This document shows positions 48,653 to 59,669 of a stretch of DNA of 64,000 nucleotides, piece after piece (position 1 is the stretch's first letter; each line of letters begins with the position of its first letter). The notes under the pieces are model-generated. The model searched no databases. It had not been told where the DNA came from and saw nothing but the letters and a program-made list of their open reading frames with translations. The translations under genes and the position numbers were made by a program. Source of the DNA: Gerris lacustris (taxonomy: Eukaryota > Arthropoda > Insecta > Hemiptera > Gerridae). The stretch is from NCBI GenBank assembly GCA_951217055.1, contig OX578286.1, positions 41,459,437-41,523,436 of the forward strand, given 5' to 3'.

Positions 48653-51600
48653 ATGGAAACAAGATTATTAATTAATGATGAACAAAATAAAAATTACAAT
48701 TCAAACAAGCCGGCTACATTGAAAGTAGAAGTTTTATATTGTGATATCACGGATTATAGTCAGAAATCCCAGTTTATTATCTGTAGCTTGGCTGTTTTCG
48801 TATTATTTTTAGTTTATGGTTATTTACAAGAGTTAATATTCACTGTTGACGGGTTTAAAGGCCACGGTTGGTATTTGACGTTAGTGCAATTCGGTTTTTA
48901 CACGATATTCGGTTATGGGGATCGTTTTTTTAAAGGGAGTCATGTCAGAAAGTAAGTATATTTTTATTTATATTTTTCTTTGTACTATTTCCATATACAC
49001 TATTCTTTGGTACTGTTAATGAACTGTTTGACAAAGAGATATAATCTCTTAAGTGTATAAATCAAGCAAAATTGTGCTTCAAAGCGTTTCTCGACTGCAC
49101 CATCTCCTTCAGTTTAGCCAAATTATTGCTTTCAAAAGATTTAAGGTTGTTTGATCAGTTCCAATGGTACTTCTTTAGATTGTTACTCCTCTATGTTATT
49201 TTTTAATATAAATGACTTTGACTAAATAACTATTAAGACTAAGAGATGTTTAGTCCAATGTACTTTGGGACAAAGGAATATCACACTTCTGTTTTATAAG
49301 GGGTGTAACAGTCTAAAGAAGAACATTCCGAACACCTTTAGATTGTTTCTCCCCCCCCCCTGTTTTTTATAAGGGGAGTAACAATCTAAAGAATTGCCCA
49401 TAGTTCCTTCTTCAAACCTGAATAAATTATTGCATTTTCTGTAGTGCCAACCCAAGCTAATTCTCTAAAAAAGTTAGAGAATCAATCTAAAGGGAGTAAC
49501 AATCTAAAGAAGTGTCTCAATTTTTCTTAAACTTATTGACAAATAAAGAAATTATAATCAAATTGCTTAAATTTTCAGGATACCTATCAGGATTTATTGT
49601 TTCCTGGCTGTTCTTACCCTTGGAACAATGGGATTCTCTAATGCATCACTTTCCTACCTGAATTATCCGACTCAGGTATATTAGTTTTTAATTTTTTTTT
49701 TGTTTCAAATTTGGCCACAACCATTCAGTGCTTGTGCAGGGTTAATTTTTATCCCAACCTTCTCAATAATAAGCATGGATAGAACTGATAAGAGATTTTG
49801 ATGGATTAGGTAATCTTAAACTATAGTTTTAGCTTTGTAACCTTATCAGGTTTATTCATTTTCTATGTGTTTTTATTAGTTAATTAGGTATTATTTATGC
49901 TTGGGATATAACTTTTTTCTTTTTTTTTAAAAAAAAATCAAATTATAATTATTATTAACAATCGGAGGTAGACAGAGAAAAATAGACTCCATCGCCGAGG
50001 CCTCGAACCAGGGGCCTCTTATATGTCGACTCCTAGACTTGTGGAAAATTGAAAGCTTAATTTGGAACTGGGTATCGTTACGGACAGAGGAAATTATTAT
50101 TTAGTGTAGCTCAGTTGGTAGAGCGCTATACTAGAAATATAGAGGCCCGTGATTCGAGTCCCGATGCTGGAGTCTATTTTTCTCTGTCTATCTCCCATTG
50201 TTAATAATAATTATAATTTGATTTAAATTAAAATTTAAACTTTCCGTAGTATGAATACTACCAAAAACTTAATAAATTGGTAAGGCGTGAATCATAGATT
50301 ATATGTTAAATTAAACTGTTGAATGTAATTTAAGAATCATTATATACATTATCAGGTAATGATGGCTAAATAATTTTTAATTCCTCTATTTTCCCCCTCC
50401 CTTAAAGCTTAATGACATTTTTTTCTTCTGATTGTTTATTGTTTTTTTTTTTGTTTAGGTGATTTTCAAGTGTTGTAAGCTGATACCAGTGATGATTGGT
50501 TCTATATTGATACAGGGCAAGAGATACGGTCCGATGGATTTTGCCGCTGCTCTGTTCATGTGTATTGGCCTGACTTTATTCACTTTGGCAGATAGTCAGG
50601 TTTTACCTAACTTCGATATTGTCGGTAAGCTATAAGCAGTGTTGTTATTTTTAATTTTCTTTAAATCTATTGAAATTCTATTGGTTATTAACTAAAATTT
50701 GTGACACTACAGCTGAAGATGCATAAGGGCCTACCATTAACGAACTTCACTTATGTAATGTAATGAGTGGCATAGTATCTGAGTACCAATTTCCCTAATA
50801 TCAGGTTCCTAACAACAGTATATGCCCTGATGATTCAGGAAGCTTCAAAATCATAAATAATAACAATAAACTACCCATTTTTACTTTTCCTCACTACTAA
50901 TAGTAGAAAAAGTATTGTTTTCACCAAACATTTTTTTTCTCGAGATTTCAACGGAATTATCCGTTTTAGGTGTTTTTAAGACCTCCTGAGTGGTTTTCAG
51001 CATGACGTATGTATGTGTGTATAAGTGTGTTATCATCGTAGTGCCCAAGGTATTCAACCTAGAGAGTTGAAACTTGGCAGAAAAATCAGTCCTAACCTGT
51101 AGTTGTGCCGCCCTGAAAATCAACTTTTTCCACCATCTTGAACCTAGTTTGCTGAGTCAGCAAAAATTTTAAAAATCGTAATAAATCGAAAATGGCTCTG
51201 ATCGAGTTGAAATTTGGCTCGAATGTACCTCTCTGTATGACAAACAAGCCCACTAAATTTCATTTTGATTTTGGTCGCCATTTTGAAGTTATACATTTTT
51301 GAAATTTTAAACTTTGACGGTTAATAATACTGAAAGTATAAATAGGTTTTTGACATATAGCATATCGTTGGAACCGGAAAAAATTAAGGAACAAATATAA
51401 ACAAAAAACGATGAAATTCCATTAATTAGTTTAAAAGTTATAAGCGAATATAATTATTTATTAGTGCGATAATGTTGATGACGTCAAAGTTTGTTTACAT
51501 CTGTCAAAATACCGCCAAACTTCAAATAATAAAATAAAATATAGGTATTAAAAATAAGGTTTTTTTGAAGAATGATAATAAATCAGTTAGTTCAGAACTA

Positions 51601-54600
51601 TCACCCATCCAAGTACTGACCACGTCCAATGCTGCTTCCTCCTGCTGCGAAGCAGCAGAAGAGGCCACTTTAGTGGCCTCTGAAGTGAGGAAAAGTTCCG
51701 AGGTACCCCGTACCTGATTTTTTGACTTTAGTTCAATATAATCAAAAATCTTAATTTTATTTTGTTTCCAGGTTATCTAATGATAAGCTCGGCACTGTTA
51801 TGTGATGCTCTTATAGGCAATGTACAAGAGAAGTACATGAAATTCTACACTGCTACAACCCATGAAGTTACGTTATTCTCGTACTCTATTGGATTTGTTT
51901 ACCTCCTCGTAATTCTTCTTGTCTTCGGCAATATACATGACTCAATTATAGTTTCTATGAATGTAAGTACAAACAAATAAACATTTTGTTTTTAAGCTTT
52001 CCAAAGGTAACGGAAGCAATAATGATAATTTTGAAGATCAGACATTTTTTTATGCCTCTGACTATAAAAGAATAAACAGGTCAAGTGTGTGCTAGTCAGC
52101 ACACAGCGAGGTTCCGTAGGCCACACTGTATAGTTTAAGTAGTACCCTATTGATGGTGTTTTTTAAAATGCTAAAAAGCTTACTTTGAACTATCCTATGG
52201 GTCTGATATTCTCAAAACACATAAACAAACTTCTGATAAAGTTTTTTTTGCCACAGAACCGGACTACTATCATATAAATACATTGAAAAGACCAAAGTTA
52301 TAAAAAACGTATTTTGTCAATAAAAAATAAAATAATATTTTTTTCAAAATTTCCAAAAAGTGGTATCTTTACTTTTGGTCAAAGAATGTTTAGGAATTTT
52401 TTCAGATTTTTTGCACTTCACATAAGCGAGATAGAGGAAGGGGGACATGTTTCACACCCACTTGACACTTGCCTACACTCGCCCTATCAAAGTTATAACC
52501 AAAGAATTACATATTTTTGTAATCAGCTCGATGTACCCTTTCATATGATACCCCTCACGGTGTTGAAAAAAAAAAAAAAAAAATTTAACCCTTCAGTTTT
52601 TTTTACCCTAATTTTTTGGAAAAATATTTTTTTTTAAGTTGCTATATTTTTAACATATGTGGGCAGGTACAAGACACATACATACCAAATTTCAAAGTGA
52701 TCGAACGAAAAGTGTAGCCGTGAGAGCAGGCGACAAGACGGATGGACAGACACACGCAGGAAAATATATGGGTCCTTGGTTTTGCCTACGGACAAAAATT
52801 TATATTTATATTTATATTATGTATATTTTATATTTTTGTGTATATCACATATTTTTTAATAAAAAATATGTGATAATGTTTGAATTTGTTTTGTCTGTTT
52901 AGAGGCCTGTGATATATTTCTACGCTTTACTCTTTTCTCTTACTGGTTACCTTGGAATGCAAGTTGTTCTCACTCTGGTGACCTCTTGCGGTGCTCTAGT
53001 TGCAGTCACAGTCACCACGTGTCGAAAAGCAGTTTCCATAGTCATCTCTTTCATCTTATTCGCCAAACCTTTCACCATTCAGTAAGTAGAATTATTGTTA
53101 GTGTATCGGCACTTCTTTAAATTGTTACTCTCCATGTAAAAAAAATAACAGAAGGGAGTAATAATCTGAAGAAGATGTATGGAATGTTTTTCTTTAGACT
53201 GTTACTCCACTTATAAATAACAGAAGGGGTAATAATCTGAAGAAGATGTATAGAATGTTCTTCTTTAGACTGTTACTCCCCTATAAATAACAGAAGGGAG
53301 AGATAATCTAAAGACGATGTACGGAATGTTCTTCTTTAGACTGTTACTCCACTTATAAATAACAGAAGGGGTAATAATCTGAAGAAGATGTATAGAATGT
53401 TCTTCTTTAGACTGTTACTCCCCTTATAAATGACAGAAGGAAGTAACAATCTAAAGAAGATGTATAGAATGTTCTTCTTTAGACTGTTATTCTCCTTATA
53501 AATGACAGAAGGAAGTAATAATCTAAAGAAGATGTATAGAATGTTCTTCTTTAGACTTTTATTCTTCTTATAAATGACAGAAGGAAGTAATAATCTAAAG
53601 AAGATGTATAGAATGTTCTTCTTTAGACTGTTACTCCCCTTATAAATGACAGAAGGAAGTAACAATCTAAAGAAGATGTATAGAATGTTCTTCTTTAGAC
53701 TGTTATTCTCCTTATAAATGACAGAAGGAAGTAATAATCTAAAGAAGATGTATAGAATGTTCTTCTTTAGACTTTTATTCTTCTTATAAATGACAGAAGG
53801 AAGTAATAATCTAAAGAAGATGTATAGAATGTTCTTCTTTAGACTGTTACTCCCCTTATAAATGACAGAAGGAAGTAACAATCTAAAGAAGATGTATAGA
53901 ATGTTCTTCTTTAGACTGTTATTCTCCTTATAAATGACAGAAGGAAGTAATAATCTAAAGAAGATGTATAGAATGTTCTTCTTTAGACTTTTATTCTCCT
54001 TATAAATGACAGAAGGAAGTAATAATCTAAAGAAGATGTATAGAATGTTCTTCTTTAGACTGTTATTCTCCTTATAAATGACAGAAGGAAGTAATAAGCC
54101 AAAGAAGATGTATAGAATGTTCTTCTTTAGACTGTTATTCTCCTTATAGTCCAGGAGATAGCGTGCAAAAAAGTGTCTGACTAACATCAAGCTAGAATTT
54201 TGTATACGTCAATCTTTTAGCGCCTTTTAAGAATATGTGGTCGGCTAAGTTTGTCTGCGGGACATAGCTTGGTAATAGGCATTTGAAAAAAACAAACCGG
54301 TGGAGAGCGGCCATGTCTCACCAATTATGGTGGACAATGTGATTTTCATGATCCTGAGTACAGAATTAGTTAGTAGACCGAAAATCAAGTTGGTGTTAGT
54401 TTGTCCCTTGACAGGTGACCATGTTGATCTTTAGTAATATTTGAATAACTAACCTATCAAGTGTGAAAGTAACATCGACTTGATTTTCAGTCTACTAACT
54501 AATTCTGTACTCAGGATCATGAAAATCACATTGTCCACCATAATTGGTGAGACATGGCCGCTCTCCACCGGTTTGTTTTTTTCAAACGCCTAATGCCAAG

Positions 54601-55133
54601 TGATGTCCCGACCTCATATTCTTAAAAGGCGCTAATCGATTGACTTGTATACAAAATTCTAGCTTGATGGTAGTCAGACACTTTTTTGCACGCTATCTCC
54701 TGGACTATTATAAAAACAGAAGTGTGGTATTCCTTTCTCCCAAAGTACATTGGACTGAACTCTTTTTTTTTATAAGGGGAGAAGGGGAGTAACAATCTTA
54801 AGAAGAGCCAATTTTTTTTTTTTTTTTTAAATAACATCACTTTTTTAGACTTTGGGGACCTTAAAATACGTAAATCAAAAAATAATTTTTGTGACTTCAT
54901 AATACTTTATATATGTACTACATATATGATAAAGAAATATATAATATATTTTATTTTCTAGATACCTGTGGGGTGGAGTACTAGTGTTGTTTGGAATCTA
55001 TCTCAACTTCCTAGCTAAAAACCGAGTACAATTTATCTCCAATTTCAGCAGTACTTCTTTCATCCGGAAACAAGTTAGCTTCATCAAAAATTGCTTCCGA
55101 GGTCATCAAAAGCATCTAGAGATGACCGTTTGA
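48653..55133 (+). CDS. Papst2: PAPS transporter 2 (SLC35B3 family), 6 exons
   Basis: Exons 48653-48951, 49579-49675, 50459-50624, 51772-51962, 52903-53081 and 54962-55133 join through GT-AG sites with matching phases into 367 aa, typical for the family. These Golgi membrane proteins import 3'-phosphoadenosine 5'-phosphosulfate for sulfation of glycans and proteins. An N-terminal cytosolic part (METRLLINDEQN) precedes about ten hydrophobic helices: FIICSLAVFVLFLVYGYLQE in exon 1, LTLGTMGFSNASLSYLNYPT in exon 2, the KCCKLIPVMIGSILIQGKRY segment typical of SLC35B2/B3 in exon 3, DALIGNVQEKYMK in exon 4, SCGALVAVTVTTCRKAVSI in exon 5, and WGGVLVLFGIYLNFLAK in exon 6. The ATG at 48,653 is the first in frame. 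Polyadenylation could use AATAAA at 55,528. Introns 1 to 5 contain repeats, including a large hairpin array in intron 5. Confidence 0.95.
49161..49520. mobile_element. T72-family inverted-repeat elements in Papst2 intron 1
   Basis: ACTTCTTTAGATTGTTACTC at the left and GGGAGTAACAATCTAAAGAA at about 49,375 and again at 49,494-49,512 bound one or two overlapping copies. The GACAAAGGAATATC inverted segment is present. Confidence 0.6.
49930..50275. mobile_element. tRNA-foldback element, copy 2
   Basis: The left arm (49,936-50,020) holds TTATTATTAACAATCGGAGG, GACAGAGAAAAATAGACTCC and a reversed tRNA 3' half. The right arm (50,150-50,225) is its complement, and a full tRNA-like cloverleaf lies between (50,100-50,171). 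The trailing segment to 50,275 (AGTATGAATACTACCAAAAA) matches the flanks of copies 1 and 3 in reverse. It is in Papst2 intron 2. Confidence 0.8.
50100..50171 (+). tRNA. tRNA-like sequence in foldback element (probably not functional)
   Basis: The 72-nt sequence has box A TAGCTCAGTTGGTAGAGC and box B-like GATTCGAGTCCC. The acceptor TTTAGTG pairs with TGCTGGA only by using G-U pairs. D-arm GCTC...GAGC and anticodon stem CTATA/TATAG are intact, with loop CTAGAAA (anticodon AGA by position). The T-stem is poorly paired and there is no long variable arm, although AGA would be serine. It is best viewed as a tRNA-derived pol III promoter unit of the element. Confidence 0.5.
50880..51560. repeat. Repeat R4 with TTGAAATTTGGC motif
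   Basis: Contains GTATGTATGTGTGTATAAGTG, then AGAGTTGAAACTTGGCAGAA and GATCGAGTTGAAATTTGGCT. It has a different sequence from R2 and R3 but the same combination of a short-period tract and a GAAANTTGGC word. No coding frame. It is in Papst2 intron 3. Confidence 0.4.
51596..51664 (-). mobile_element. 5S rRNA-derived SINE fragment, copy c
   Basis: The minus strand reads GAAGCAGCATTGGACGTGGT / CAGTACTTGGATGGGTGATA, matching 5S rRNA through the internal control region with few differences. The adjacent AGCAGCAGAAGAGGCCACTT segment is an unrelated hairpin. In Papst2 intron 3. Confidence 0.65.
52115..52800. repeat. Dispersed repeat R2, copy B (inverted)
   Basis: Reverse complement of 38,270-38,958, from AAGTAGTACCCTATTGATGG to GGGTCCTTGGTTTTGCCTAC. 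It occupies Papst2 intron 4. The overlapping open frames differ between the copies and are not conserved. Confidence 0.75.
53106..54146. repeat. Tandem array of 72-bp hairpin units, 216-bp higher order
   Basis: Each unit runs TGTTCTTCTTTAGACTGTTA / CTCCCCTTATAAATGACAGA / AGGAAGTAACAATCTAAAGA / AGATGTATAGAA. The two halves are inverted repeats, so every unit can fold. Three unit types (GTTACTCCCC, GTTATTCTCC, TTTATTCTTC) repeat in order, giving a 216-bp period from about 53,400 to 54,060. Because 72 is a multiple of three, a 284-codon frame stays open on the minus strand (53,336-54,190). It encodes a 24-residue repeat and is almost certainly not a gene. The array lies in Papst2 intron 5 and derives from the T72 element family. 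Confidence 0.9.
54147..54707. mobile_element. 561-bp foldback element with TTA duplication
   Basis: Arms of about 240 bp are near-perfect complements, from TAGTCCAGGAGATAGCGTGC on the left to GCACGCTATCTCCTGGACTA on the right. The host TTA is present at 54,144-54,146 and 54,708-54,710, so the element inserted into a TTATA site of the 72-bp array. The loop is a short region around 54,400-54,450. It has no coding capacity. A diverged relative lies at 60,848-62,399. Confidence 0.92.
54708..54815. repeat. Continuation of T72 element after foldback insertion
   Basis: ATAAAAACAGAAGTGTGGTA and GGGGAGTAACAATCTTAAGA complete the T72 unit that the foldback interrupted. Confidence 0.7.
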
Positions 55134-55760
55134 AGAATCATATAGATGTATTTTTTTAAAATTTTTTATAAATTTGATTACCATAGCTATAGTGTGGTAT
55201 TGTAAATCCGGTCTCGTTTGATAAATGTTTTTATCGAACCACCATTCGATAAAAACAATTAGGATAACAAATAATTAGGATGTCGACAATGGCTTTCCAG
55301 GCTGAAATCTGGTGGCTCTAACTTTGTGGATCAGCTTCCTATGTGGTTTAAACAATACTGGATGGACATTGAGCGGAAGCCTGATCAGGGAATCGACGGA
55401 GATGGCAATCACCCACCGATACTTAACTTCAATGATTAAGAGCCAACTACAGCTCTATTTAAACCACCCCTTATGGACTTATCACTAGTCTAATTAATTC
55501 CATAACTAATTCATGTTGAAAATAATGAATAAAGAACAAAATAGACTGGGAAGGTTTGCTAAACCAAATTAGCTTATGAATGAGTCTTCTTGCTTTTTGT
55601 GGCTTACTGCAAAAGTACAATGTCCCGCAGAAAGAAAAGACCTGATGTGAGAGAAAATATGAACTTTCTAGGGAAGACCAGGGCAAGTTAAAACAATTAT
55701 TCAATGAAATTTTGTTACTCTCATACGGTTAAAATGTAATATAAATGAAAAATATGTTTG
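55134..55760. other. Papst2 3' flank with a coding-like segment
   Basis: The 3' UTR presumably extends here (AATAAA at 55,528). A separate plus-strand segment at about 55,284-55,439 stays open for ~52 codons and reads WLSRLKSGGSNFVDQLPMWF then KQYWMDIERKPDQGIDGDG and ends HPPILNFND-stop. Base use is less AT-rich than its surroundings. It could be a stray exon, an alternative last exon (a weak acceptor TTTCCAG lies at 55,301) or an old mobile-element fragment. No family was recognised. Confidence 0.4.
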
Positions 55761-55761
55761 C

Positions 55762-55826
55762 AGTGAAACCTCTCAAAAGTGATCACTGAAGGGGCCAACT
55801 AAAAGTGGTCACCTCAGACAGGTGGT
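55762..55826. mobile_element. pogo/Tigger-like end fragment
   Basis: CAGTGAAACCTCTCAAAAGT / GATCACTGAAGGGGCCAACT / AAAAGTGGTCACCTC resembles the start of pogo-type non-autonomous elements. The other end is not found, probably replaced by the adjacent tandem array. Confidence 0.45.
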
Positions 55827-55849
55827 TCCTTTACCCAAATTAATAAATA

Positions 55850-58630
55850 ATGCTTTAACCTGTCCTATGTTTAAACCTGCTCCATATTTCAATCTGCCCT
55901 GTATTTCAACATGCCCGATGTTTCAACCTCTCCCACGTATAAACTCCTCCTTGTTTCAAGTTTCCCCATATTTCAACCTGCCTTGTGCTTCAGCATGCCC
56001 TGTGTTTCAACCTGTCCCATGTTTAAACCTGCTCCATGTTTCGACTTTCTCCATGTTTGAACCTGTCCTATGTTTAAACCTGCTCCATGTTTCGACTTTC
56101 TCCATGTTTAAACCTGCTCCATGTTTTAACTATTTTCATGTTTCAACATGCCTGGTGTTTCCACCTGTCCTATGTTTAAACCTGCCCTGTGTTTCAACCT
56201 GTCCCATGTTTAAACCTGCCTGGTGTTTCAACCTGTCCCATGTTTCAACCTGCCTGGTGTTTCAACCTGTCCCATGTTTAAACCTGCCCTGTGTTTCAAC
56301 CTGCCCTGTGTTTATACCTGTCCCATGTTTAAACCTGTCCCATGTTTAAACCTGTCCCATGTTTCAACCTGCCTGGTGTTTCAACCTGTCCCATGTTTCA
56401 ACCTGCCTGGTGTTTCAACCTGTCCCATGTTTAAACCTGCCCTGTGTTTCAACCTGTCCCATGTTTAAACCTGCCCTGTGTTTCAACCTGTCTTATGTTT
56501 AAACCTGCCTGGTGTTTCAACCTGCCCCATGTTTAAACCTGCCCTGTGTTTCAACCTGTCCCATGTTTCAAACTGCCTGGTGTTTCAACCTGTCCCATGT
56601 TTAAACCTGCCCTGTGTTTTAACCTGTCCCATGTTTAAACCTGCCCTGTGTTTCAACCTGTCCCATGTTTAAACCTGCCCTGTGTTTCAACCTGTCCCAT
56701 GTTTAAACCTGCCTGGTGTTTCAACCTGTCCCATGTTTAAACCTGCCCTGTGTTTCAACCTGTCCCATGTTTAAACCTGCCCTGTGTTTCAACCTGCCCT
56801 ATGTTTCAACCTGTCCCATGTTTAAACCTGCCTGGTGTTTCTACCTGTCCCATGTTTAAACCTGCCCTGTGTTTCAACCTGTCCCATGTTTAAACCTGCC
56901 CGGTGTTTCAACCTGTCCCATGTTTAAACCTGCCCTGTGTTTCAACCTGTCCTATGTTTAAACCTGCCCTGTGTTTCAACCTGTCCCATGTTTAAACCTG
57001 CCCTGTGTTTCAACCTGTCCCATGTTTAAACCTGCCCTGTGTTTCAACCTGTCCCATGTTTAAACCTGCCCTGTGTTTCAACCTGTCCCATGTTTAAACC
57101 TGCTACTTGTGTCAACTTTTTCCATATTTAAATTTGCCTGGTGGTTCATTCTGTCCCGGTGTCTTCTATTAGCTTGTACTCTGTGAAATAATACTCTGAC
57201 TCTAGATAACTATTTATACTACTTTGACTGTAGAAAACTATATCTGTCCCATGTTTTAACCTGCCCTGTGTTTCAACCTGTCCTATGTTTAAACCTGCCC
57301 TGTGTTTCAACCTGTCCCATGTTTAAACCTGCCCTGTGTTTCAACCTGTCCTATGTTTAAACCTGCCGTGTGTTTCAACCTGTCCTATGTTTAAACCTGC
57401 CCTGTGTTTCAACCTGTCCCATGTTTAAACCTGCCCTGTGTTTCAACCTGTCCCATGTTTAAACCTGCCCTGTGTTTCAACCTGTCCTATGTTTAAACCT
57501 GCCCTGTGTTTCAACCTGTCCTATGTTTAAACCTGCCCTGTGTTTCAACCTGTCCCATGTTTAAACCTGCCCTGTGTTTCAACCTGTCCCATGTTTTAAC
57601 CTGCCCTGTGTTTCAACCTGTCCTATGTTTAAACCTGCCCTGTGTTTCAACCTGTCCCATGTTTAAACCTGCCCTGTGTTTCAACCTGTCCTATGTTTAA
57701 ACCTGCCCTGTGTTTCAACCTGTCCTATGTTTAAACCTGCGCTGTGTTTCAACCTGTCCCATGTTTAAACCTGCCCTGTGTTTCAACCTGTCCTATGTTT
57801 AAACCTGCCCTGTGTTTCAACCTGTCCCATGTTTAAACCTGCCCTGTGTTTCAACCTGTCCCATGTTTAAACCTGCCCTGTGTTTCAACCTGTCCCATGT
57901 TTAAACCTGCCCTGTGTTTCAACCTGTCCCATGTTTAAACCTGCCCGGTGTTTCAACCTGTCCCATGTTTAAACCTGCCCTGTGTTTCAACCTGTCCTAT
58001 GTTTAAACCTGCCCTGTGTTTCAACCTGTCCCATGTTTAAACCTGCCCTGTGTTTCAACCTGTCCCATGTTTCAACCTGCCTGGTGTTTCAACCTGTCCC
58101 ATGTTTAAACCTGCCCTGTGTTTCAACCTGTCCTATGTTTAAACCTGCCCTGTGTTTCAACCTGTCCCATGTTTAAACCTGCCCTGTGTTTCAACCTGTC
58201 CCATGTTTAAACCTGCCCTGTGTTTCAACCTGTCCCATGTTTAAACCTGCCCTGTGTTTCAACCTGTCCCATGTTTAAACCTGCCCTGTGTTTCAACCTG
58301 TCCCATGTTTAAACCTGCCCGGTGTTTCAACCTGTCCCATGTTTAAACCTGCCCTGTGTTTCAACCTGTCCTATGTTTAAACCTGCCCTGTGTTTCAACC
58401 TGTCCCATGTTTAAACCTGCCCTGTGTTTCAACCTGTCCCATGTTTAAACCTCTGCCCTGTGTTTCAACCTGTCCCATGTTTAAACCTGCTACTTGTGTC
58501 AACTTTTTCCATATTTAAATTTGCCTGGTGGTTCATTCTGTCCCGGTGTCTTCTATTAGCTTGTACTCTGTGAAATAATACTCTGACTCTAGATAACTAT
58601 TTATACTACTTTGACTGTAGAAAACTATTT
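55850..58630. repeat. Satellite-like array, 17-bp monomers in 34-bp dimers
   Basis: The dimer is TGTCCCATGTTTAAACC plus TGCCCTGTGTTTCAACC. The first half contains the 8-bp palindrome GTTTAAAC. The first 300 bp are variable, the rest highly uniform. A unique ~135-bp closing segment (CTACTTGTGTCAACTTTTTC onward, including AGCTTGTACTCTGTGAAATA) appears at about 57,103-57,243 and again at 58,486-58,626. A ~1.38-kb block with its end sequence was therefore duplicated in tandem. Open frames across the array (for example 55,822-56,349) only reflect the repeat. Confidence 0.93.
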
Positions 58631-58927
58631 TGACTCTAAAAAAAAAAAGAAGACTTTTTGTTTTAGACTCATGTCTTAAACATTTATTTGCTAGCCTATA
58701 TTAGGTGTTAACTAGAGGAGCGATTATAAATTATTTGTTAGATGTTTGTTTGAACAGAATTTGGCACACCACCAAAAACTGGAGCTCCTAGTGGCTCCTT
58801 CTTTATAATTTAAAAGGAAACCACAAAGATATTTTCGTAAAGCTTCCTTAGTCCTAAGCATTATTTAAAGCATTTAATGTTTATAAAATGTATCTATTAA
58901 TTTTATTTATCCTGAATATTATATATA

Positions 58928-59496
58928 CAGGGTGGAGCACGGCAGACGTATGAATTTGAAAATGTAATAAAACACAGAATGTTACAAAATAATTTTTTTA
59001 AATTTTTTTTACTGATTTAATTACATGGGAAATTTAAATTTACCTAGATTTAAACAAAGTATCGGATAAGTGGTTCCCCTCACACTCCAAACACTGTTAA
59101 GCCTTTTTTCGAAGTTTTTGTGCACTCTTCCGAGCATTTCCACAGGAATTTCGGTAGTTTTGGCTCAAATGTTGTTCTTGAGGGCTTCCAGGGTTCTGGG
59201 ACTATCGCTGTAAGAATTTAAGGTATCCCCACAGAAAAAAATCACAAGGAGCCAAATCAGGCGATCTTGCTGGCCAGTTTAAATCGCCTCTTAAAGAGAT
59301 GAGACGCCCGGGAAATCTGTCTTGCAAAAAGTTTACGCAAACCCTTACTGTGTGGGCTGTGGCCCCGTCCTGCTGAAACGTGGAACATAAACTTCCCGTC
59401 CCCCTCTTTCAAACGACTCTACTCTCAACCGTCTAGGATCAATAGGAAGGGAGCAATCCCCTCTTCAAATTCATACGTCTGCGGCCCTCCACCCTG
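58928..59496 (-). mobile_element. Tc1/mariner remnant with broken transposase
   Basis: The ends CAGGGTGGAGCACGGCAGAC and complement GGCCCTCCACCCTG, with TA flanks, extend through CGTATGAATTTGAA. On the minus strand broken frames read QQDGATAHTVRVCVNFLQ, then [20 protein letters not shown] and FFLWGYLKF. These are the second and third catalytic-acid blocks of a mariner-type transposase. Frameshifts and the missing N-terminal part make it inactive. Distantly related in sequence to the remnant at 42,796-43,363. Confidence 0.85.
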
Positions 59497-59669
59497 TATA
59501 TTTATGTAAATAGATGTGATTTAATAATAATATCAAATATTTTAGTTTTAAAGAGGTATTATAAAATTAATTATTATAAAAATGTGTTAATAAAAAGAAA
59601 TTTTGTCAATATGATGTTTGAATTATAACTTTTAAAAAATAGCCTTAACATATGAAAATTATTGGACAC

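Noticed and set aside
53336..54190. 284-codon minus-strand frame encoding a 24-residue repeat
   Set aside because: It exists only because a 72-bp tandem unit has a period divisible by three. Composition is Lys/Ile/Phe-rich low complexity, it lies in an intron, and it ends at array edges.
55822..58176. Several open frames encoding Cys/Pro repeats (LNLPCVSTCPMF type)
   Set aside because: They are translations of the 17/34-bp satellite. Frames break at repeat variants, and no signal peptide or splice structure is seen.
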